Shown here one piece after another: positions 60,501 through 64,000 of a DNA stretch of 64,000 nucleotides. Origin of the DNA: Branchiostoma floridae (Eukaryota > Chordata > Leptocardii > Amphioxiformes > Branchiostomatidae); contig NC_049984.1 in assembly GCF_000003815.2 (NCBI RefSeq), positions 27,448,631 to 27,512,630 on the forward strand. The letters run 5' to 3'. The translations under genes were made by a program, and so were the position numbers. Position 1 is the stretch's first letter; each line of letters opens with the position of its first letter. The notes beneath the pieces are model-generated. The model ran no database searches, was not told the origin of the DNA, and saw only the letters and a list, made by a program, of their open reading frames with translations.

Positions 60501-62061
60501 TCCCCACCACTCACCCTGTCTCTCACCTCCTCCATAACCCTAGCCTTCTTTCGAACGGTAGAACGGGCTGCCTCTGCTGAGGACTTTCTGGGCTTGGGGA
60601 CATGCATGAGACGTAGGGGCTAAAATTGAAAAAAGAGACACACATTTCATTATCTGTGGGAGGGGGGAAGGTGGGAGGGAAAGAGAGTTTTTGCAAACCA
60701 AGACAAAGAGGTAGGGCGGGTGGAGACAGAATCTATAGCTGCTCTTACCATAAATTCTTATTGTCATATTGTCTATCCGACTGCTGCCTACCCCTGTGAC
60801 AGGGGTCCCAGCAGCAAAAATGGATACGACGATAAATGTAAAATGTCAATTAGAGAAAACTTATGATACATACCTGTCCTGGTGTTTTTGCCTCAACAAT
60901 CCTCGGGTCACGGGAGAGAGATCTCATCCGACAATACATCGAATAAAAGGCATCCTGCTGGTCAGGTGTCAGGGGACCTTTCTCACTTAGACCAACTGTT
61001 ACCTTATCACTGGTAACAGATGTGGAAGGTTGGGCATCACGGGAGGAAGGAGGAGGACAGGTAGCAGGGGCAGGTGTAGTAGTCATGGTAGTGGAGGGAG
61101 GGGTTAACACTGTGCTAGGAGTGGAAGGAGGTACAGGTACATGTACGGGTGGTGGGATCACCTGAGTGTTAGTGTGAGGCACCATAAGGAGATATCTCCT
61201 TCCAGGTAGCAGAGGCGGTGTTGTGGTGTGAGAAGGAGCAGGCATTTGTGTTGTGTTTGTAGGACATTCATTATGATACTTAAGTTCATCCAGCCTCAGC
61301 TGTGCACAACAGTTTCTACAGTTAAAAATTAATTGAGCATAGCAGGACCTCCAGGTCCTGTGAACAGATGTCAGGTCACTTGCTTTTATTTGTGCTTTGC
61401 ATATAGCACAGTCAGCATTGTTATTTCCAGCTATCTGGAACAACTTATGTAAGCATTCAAAGCAAAACACATGAGCACATAGTGCTTGCACGGGTAGGTA
61501 TACAAAACACTGGCAAATACCACATTTGTATGCCTCCAAACTACAGATTGGTTTGAATCGATCCTCATCAAGAGGGAAGTCATCTAATGTGCTTAAGAGT
61601 TCAGAGAAAGTCTCTTCACTCATAGTTTTGGCACACTCTTCCACCTTTTCACCTTTCTCATTTTTGCCTTTCTCAGTTTTCTGAGTTTTTGGCCTACCTG
61701 GAGACTTCTTTTTTACTGGTCTCCCCCCTTTTGTCAGTGTTGCTACCTTCTCACAAGGAATGCAGGTTTTTCCATACCAGTGAGGATACCATGACACTCG
61801 TGTTGGTAGCGTGTCAGATTTCCTGTACAGTTTGCACCTACACCTATGGCAAAAGGGTGGGGGATGTAGGTAAGACCTGTCCTTTTGGACATCTACCAAC
61901 CACACTTCTTTAATCTTATCGGCAAACTCAACACATGAAAGCAGTTTGACTTGTTTTGCCCTGTCTTGGTTTGTCTGCACAAACTCGCCACAAAACCGGC
62001 AAAGCTTTGCAAGGTTTTTGATGTGTTCTTGTAGTTGTGAATCAGTGCTGCAGGCAGACAT
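57522..62061 (-). CDS. RAG1 N-terminus-like RING protein with Chapaev/CACTA-type transposase core (N-RAG-TP-like), 10 exons, 1085 residues
   Basis: Exons: 60874-62061, 60336-60619, 59996-60223, 59556-59795, 59356-59447, 59025-59236, 58538-58909, 58242-58400, 57924-58128, 57522-57799. All phases agree and there is no internal stop. Zinc sites as in RAG1: C21-x2-C24, C71-x2-C74, H94..C100-x2-C103. A C3HC4 RING runs from C180 to C221 (CGIC, CAHVFCFEC, CAIC), followed by C248-x2-C251..H263..C266. Two GRP AT-hook-like motifs lie at 113-123. A proline/threonine-rich linker spans 270-345. Core: D588 in VKVGGDHGGGSFK, D663 in FGTGDYAFLC followed by C682-x2-C685, and E1040/E1044 in AEQGVEHVH. These fit a DDE RNase H triad. 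The D-then-CxxC layout resembles CACTA/Chapaev rather than Transib. Expected role: DNA-binding transposase or a domesticated derivative, acting in the nucleus. The start is the first ATG, 20 residues before the first zinc pair. Confidence 0.88.
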
Positions 62062-64000
62062 TTTGTACAGTTGAGAAAAAAACTAGCAAGGTTCATGGAC
62101 ATCTACATCTGAAAATTGCAATACAGGTATATATTCACTATATGAATAGACAATATGAATTGTTTATCCAATGTACTACTAGTATTGTTGTTTTGACAAC
62201 ATAATTTTAGTAGTGCAGCAAAGAGATGTCTCCTATTTTTCTCATCTATAAAGTATTCACATTATCAATTCTAGGAGACAGTCTGTATTTTGTATCTATT
62301 GTATTATTGTTGTCACAAGAAAAGTTTAATAAGCATCAAAGAAATGTCTCCCTGTTGTTTTTTCTCTCAGCTCTTTGTAACATTCATTACATAAAGAACT
62401 CTGATGGTGGGGAGGGGGGCACATTCAGCGATATTTATCTACTTCAATACAACAACAATTTGATATGATCAGTCTCCTGAGTATTTTATTCAGGTAGAAC
62501 AATTTTCTTAGGGATACAATTTAATTTAGAACAGTATAGAACGAAATACAAGACTCTACAGTAACTGATATTGTTCTAAATATGACCTACAGGTCGTGCA
62601 CTCTTTGTCATTTTATCCGCTCGTAACACAAAGGAAAGAAAGCAAATGAAGAAAAGAAGCACGGATATTAGTAGTGGTAAGTATGAGATTGACAACAGAT
62701 ACAAAGATTACCGGTGGATAACTCCGGGAGAGGAGCAGTGCTCAGATGAAGAAGAGCAAAGTCAAGGGTATGATAAAAGTTTGCCCGGTGAAGCCCTATA
62801 CCCGGAAGTGCGTGTCATGTCCCCGTATGTTTGTGATTAGAAATTATATATCCCCACAGGTCTCCTTTCATCAATGAGACCTTACAGGGCAGGATATAAA
62901 CTCAAGTAAGACAACTTCTTTGAGGTTGATATGTGGTTTATTTGCTCAAAAACACCTTAGTTACGGCAAGTAAATATTCAGTTGCTATGCCGGCACGTGG
63001 GCTGCCCGTGCCGGCGTAACACGATATGACCATATTTGGGAGTGCCTCGCGATGCCGCGCAGGCGCACACTAAGGGAGCAGGATGAGAACTTTAGGCGGT
63101 GACGTGAGCTGAACTTGGGATAATTTTTTCCTGTTTTTATGGGATCATTTTTTTCCTTTGTTTTTATCGTGGCAACTATCATTGCTTGAGCTGAAATGAA
63201 TTGTCTGATTCATGAATGAACAAAAACAGGTTAATCATGTGTGTCAAGTTGAAAGGCAATTAGAGAGAAACGGCGTCAATGCCAACATAACTGACCCACA
63301 ATCCCCGGAAAAGTGCGGCTGCCAGCCGGCGACGGGGCCCCCAGTCCGGCCGGGTGGTGTTCGCCGAAGCTTCGTGGGCCATGTGCAGCAGCACGTGCCT
63401 GAGGCCAGCTGGCATTGTGAGTAACGTACGATTTGCTCTAAGGACACTGACGAAATATGGCAAAGCTCGTGCATGCTATAGAAAATATTCAGATCTGCTT
63501 TACTTACTATCACTATCAGTTCTCTTAGCGTTCAGTATGACTAGAACCTACACTCTCTAGCCTCCTTCTCACACCAGCATTTACGTGGCGGTGGTGGTGG
63601 GTGTTGAGCGTTGATTCGCGATTTTCAAGACGACCGAAGAATCTCTTGCCATGGGAAATCGTTTTGCTGCCACTATCTCCCATGACCAAAGATTCTTCGC
63701 CCGTGTTGAATATAGCGAACCAGCGCCCCCTAAAAAATATTAAACGCCGGCGCTACAATAACAAGTCTGTGGAGGACTACTACTTGAATACGTAAAAATA
63801 CTACTACTTATTTTGCATCTTTTCACACACTAGATTTTTACCAGCACTATTCTGAGCGAGAACAGGGCAAACTTTTTTTTTTTTCAATTACAGATTGCAC
63901 TGTCTTCAAACCAAATATGACACGTTCTGGTCGTCAAAATTGTACAATTTACATACCCGCTCTGCTCGAAAAGCTGCTCGAGGGCGGTCACAGCATTGTA
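62062..64000. other. Upstream flank of the RAG1-like gene
   Basis: No gene is firmly supported. A possible short first exon on the plus strand at 62646 (MKKRSTDISSG before GTAAGT) would be divergent from the RAG1-like gene, 585 bp away. Its unspliced frame ends after 64 codons. A stem GCCGGCACG / CGTGCCGGC is at about 62990-63017. CpG-richer sequence with overlapping ORFs of no known family is at 63300-63420. Confidence 0.35.

Noticed and set aside
57522-62061. Calling the gene a true RAG1 orthologue or ProtoRAG RAG1L
   Set aside because: The RAG1-like match is convincing only in the N-terminal zinc region. The core lacks the Transib-type L-H-x-D motif and fits a Chapaev/CACTA arrangement better.

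Overview
The window looks like a piece of an animal nuclear genome, most likely an amphioxus (Branchiostoma-type cephalochordate). Short exons have GT-AG borders and long introns, there is no operon structure, and there are many MITEs, minisatellites and transposon fossils. The best species clue is an Adh3/ADH5-type alcohol dehydrogenase gene whose splice borders are expanded into minisatellites, which I recall being described at the amphioxus Adh locus. Three runs of N (4835-4934, 29570-29669, 56268-57029) and a single N at 6747 mark assembly breaks.

Layout. 1-5.3 kb: repeats only, including a 210-bp direct repeat, a GC-rich block, a short minisatellite, an array of 22-bp palindromes and two TTAA-type MITEs. 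5.39-6.75 kb: two exons of class III alcohol dehydrogenase, each splice border embedded in its own tandem array. The gene is cut off at the N at 6747. 6.75-25 kb: gene-poor DNA with several MITE families, LINE 3' tails, low-complexity tracts, a 1.1-kb interspersed repeat and two notable inverted repeats. 25-29.6 kb: a CpG-rich stretch, then three exons plus a stub of a TM9SF4-like membrane protein gene running into a gap. 29.7-35 kb: broken Gypsy gag, a LINE tail and an unidentified repeat protein, then a small single-exon bHLH-like ORF. 36-45 kb: minus-strand spliced exons of one or two proteins I do not recognise, and several coding-looking ORFs without a family. 46-53.6 kb: a nested graveyard of hAT, Gypsy, DUF4371-type and pogo/Tigger fragments, plus an ORF with a shortened DM-like zinc motif, a CpG/NRF-1 promoter-like patch and an 842-bp pogo-type MITE. 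55.3-55.7 kb: the last two exons of an unrecognised gene.

The most important locus is 57.52-62.06 kb on the minus strand. Ten exons join in phase, with no stop or frameshift, into a predicted 1085-residue protein. Its first ~270 residues have the zinc-binding and RING/C2H2 arrangement of the RAG1 N-terminus. Its remaining ~700 residues look like an RNase H-fold transposase of the Chapaev/CACTA kind rather than the Transib core used by true RAG1. This matches my recollection of the N-RAG-TP elements proposed as a source of the RAG1 N-terminus. It appears intact and may be an active or domesticated copy. No RAG2-like ORF was found in the window.

The genes do not form a pathway. The window is a patchwork of a few host genes in transposon-rich DNA.
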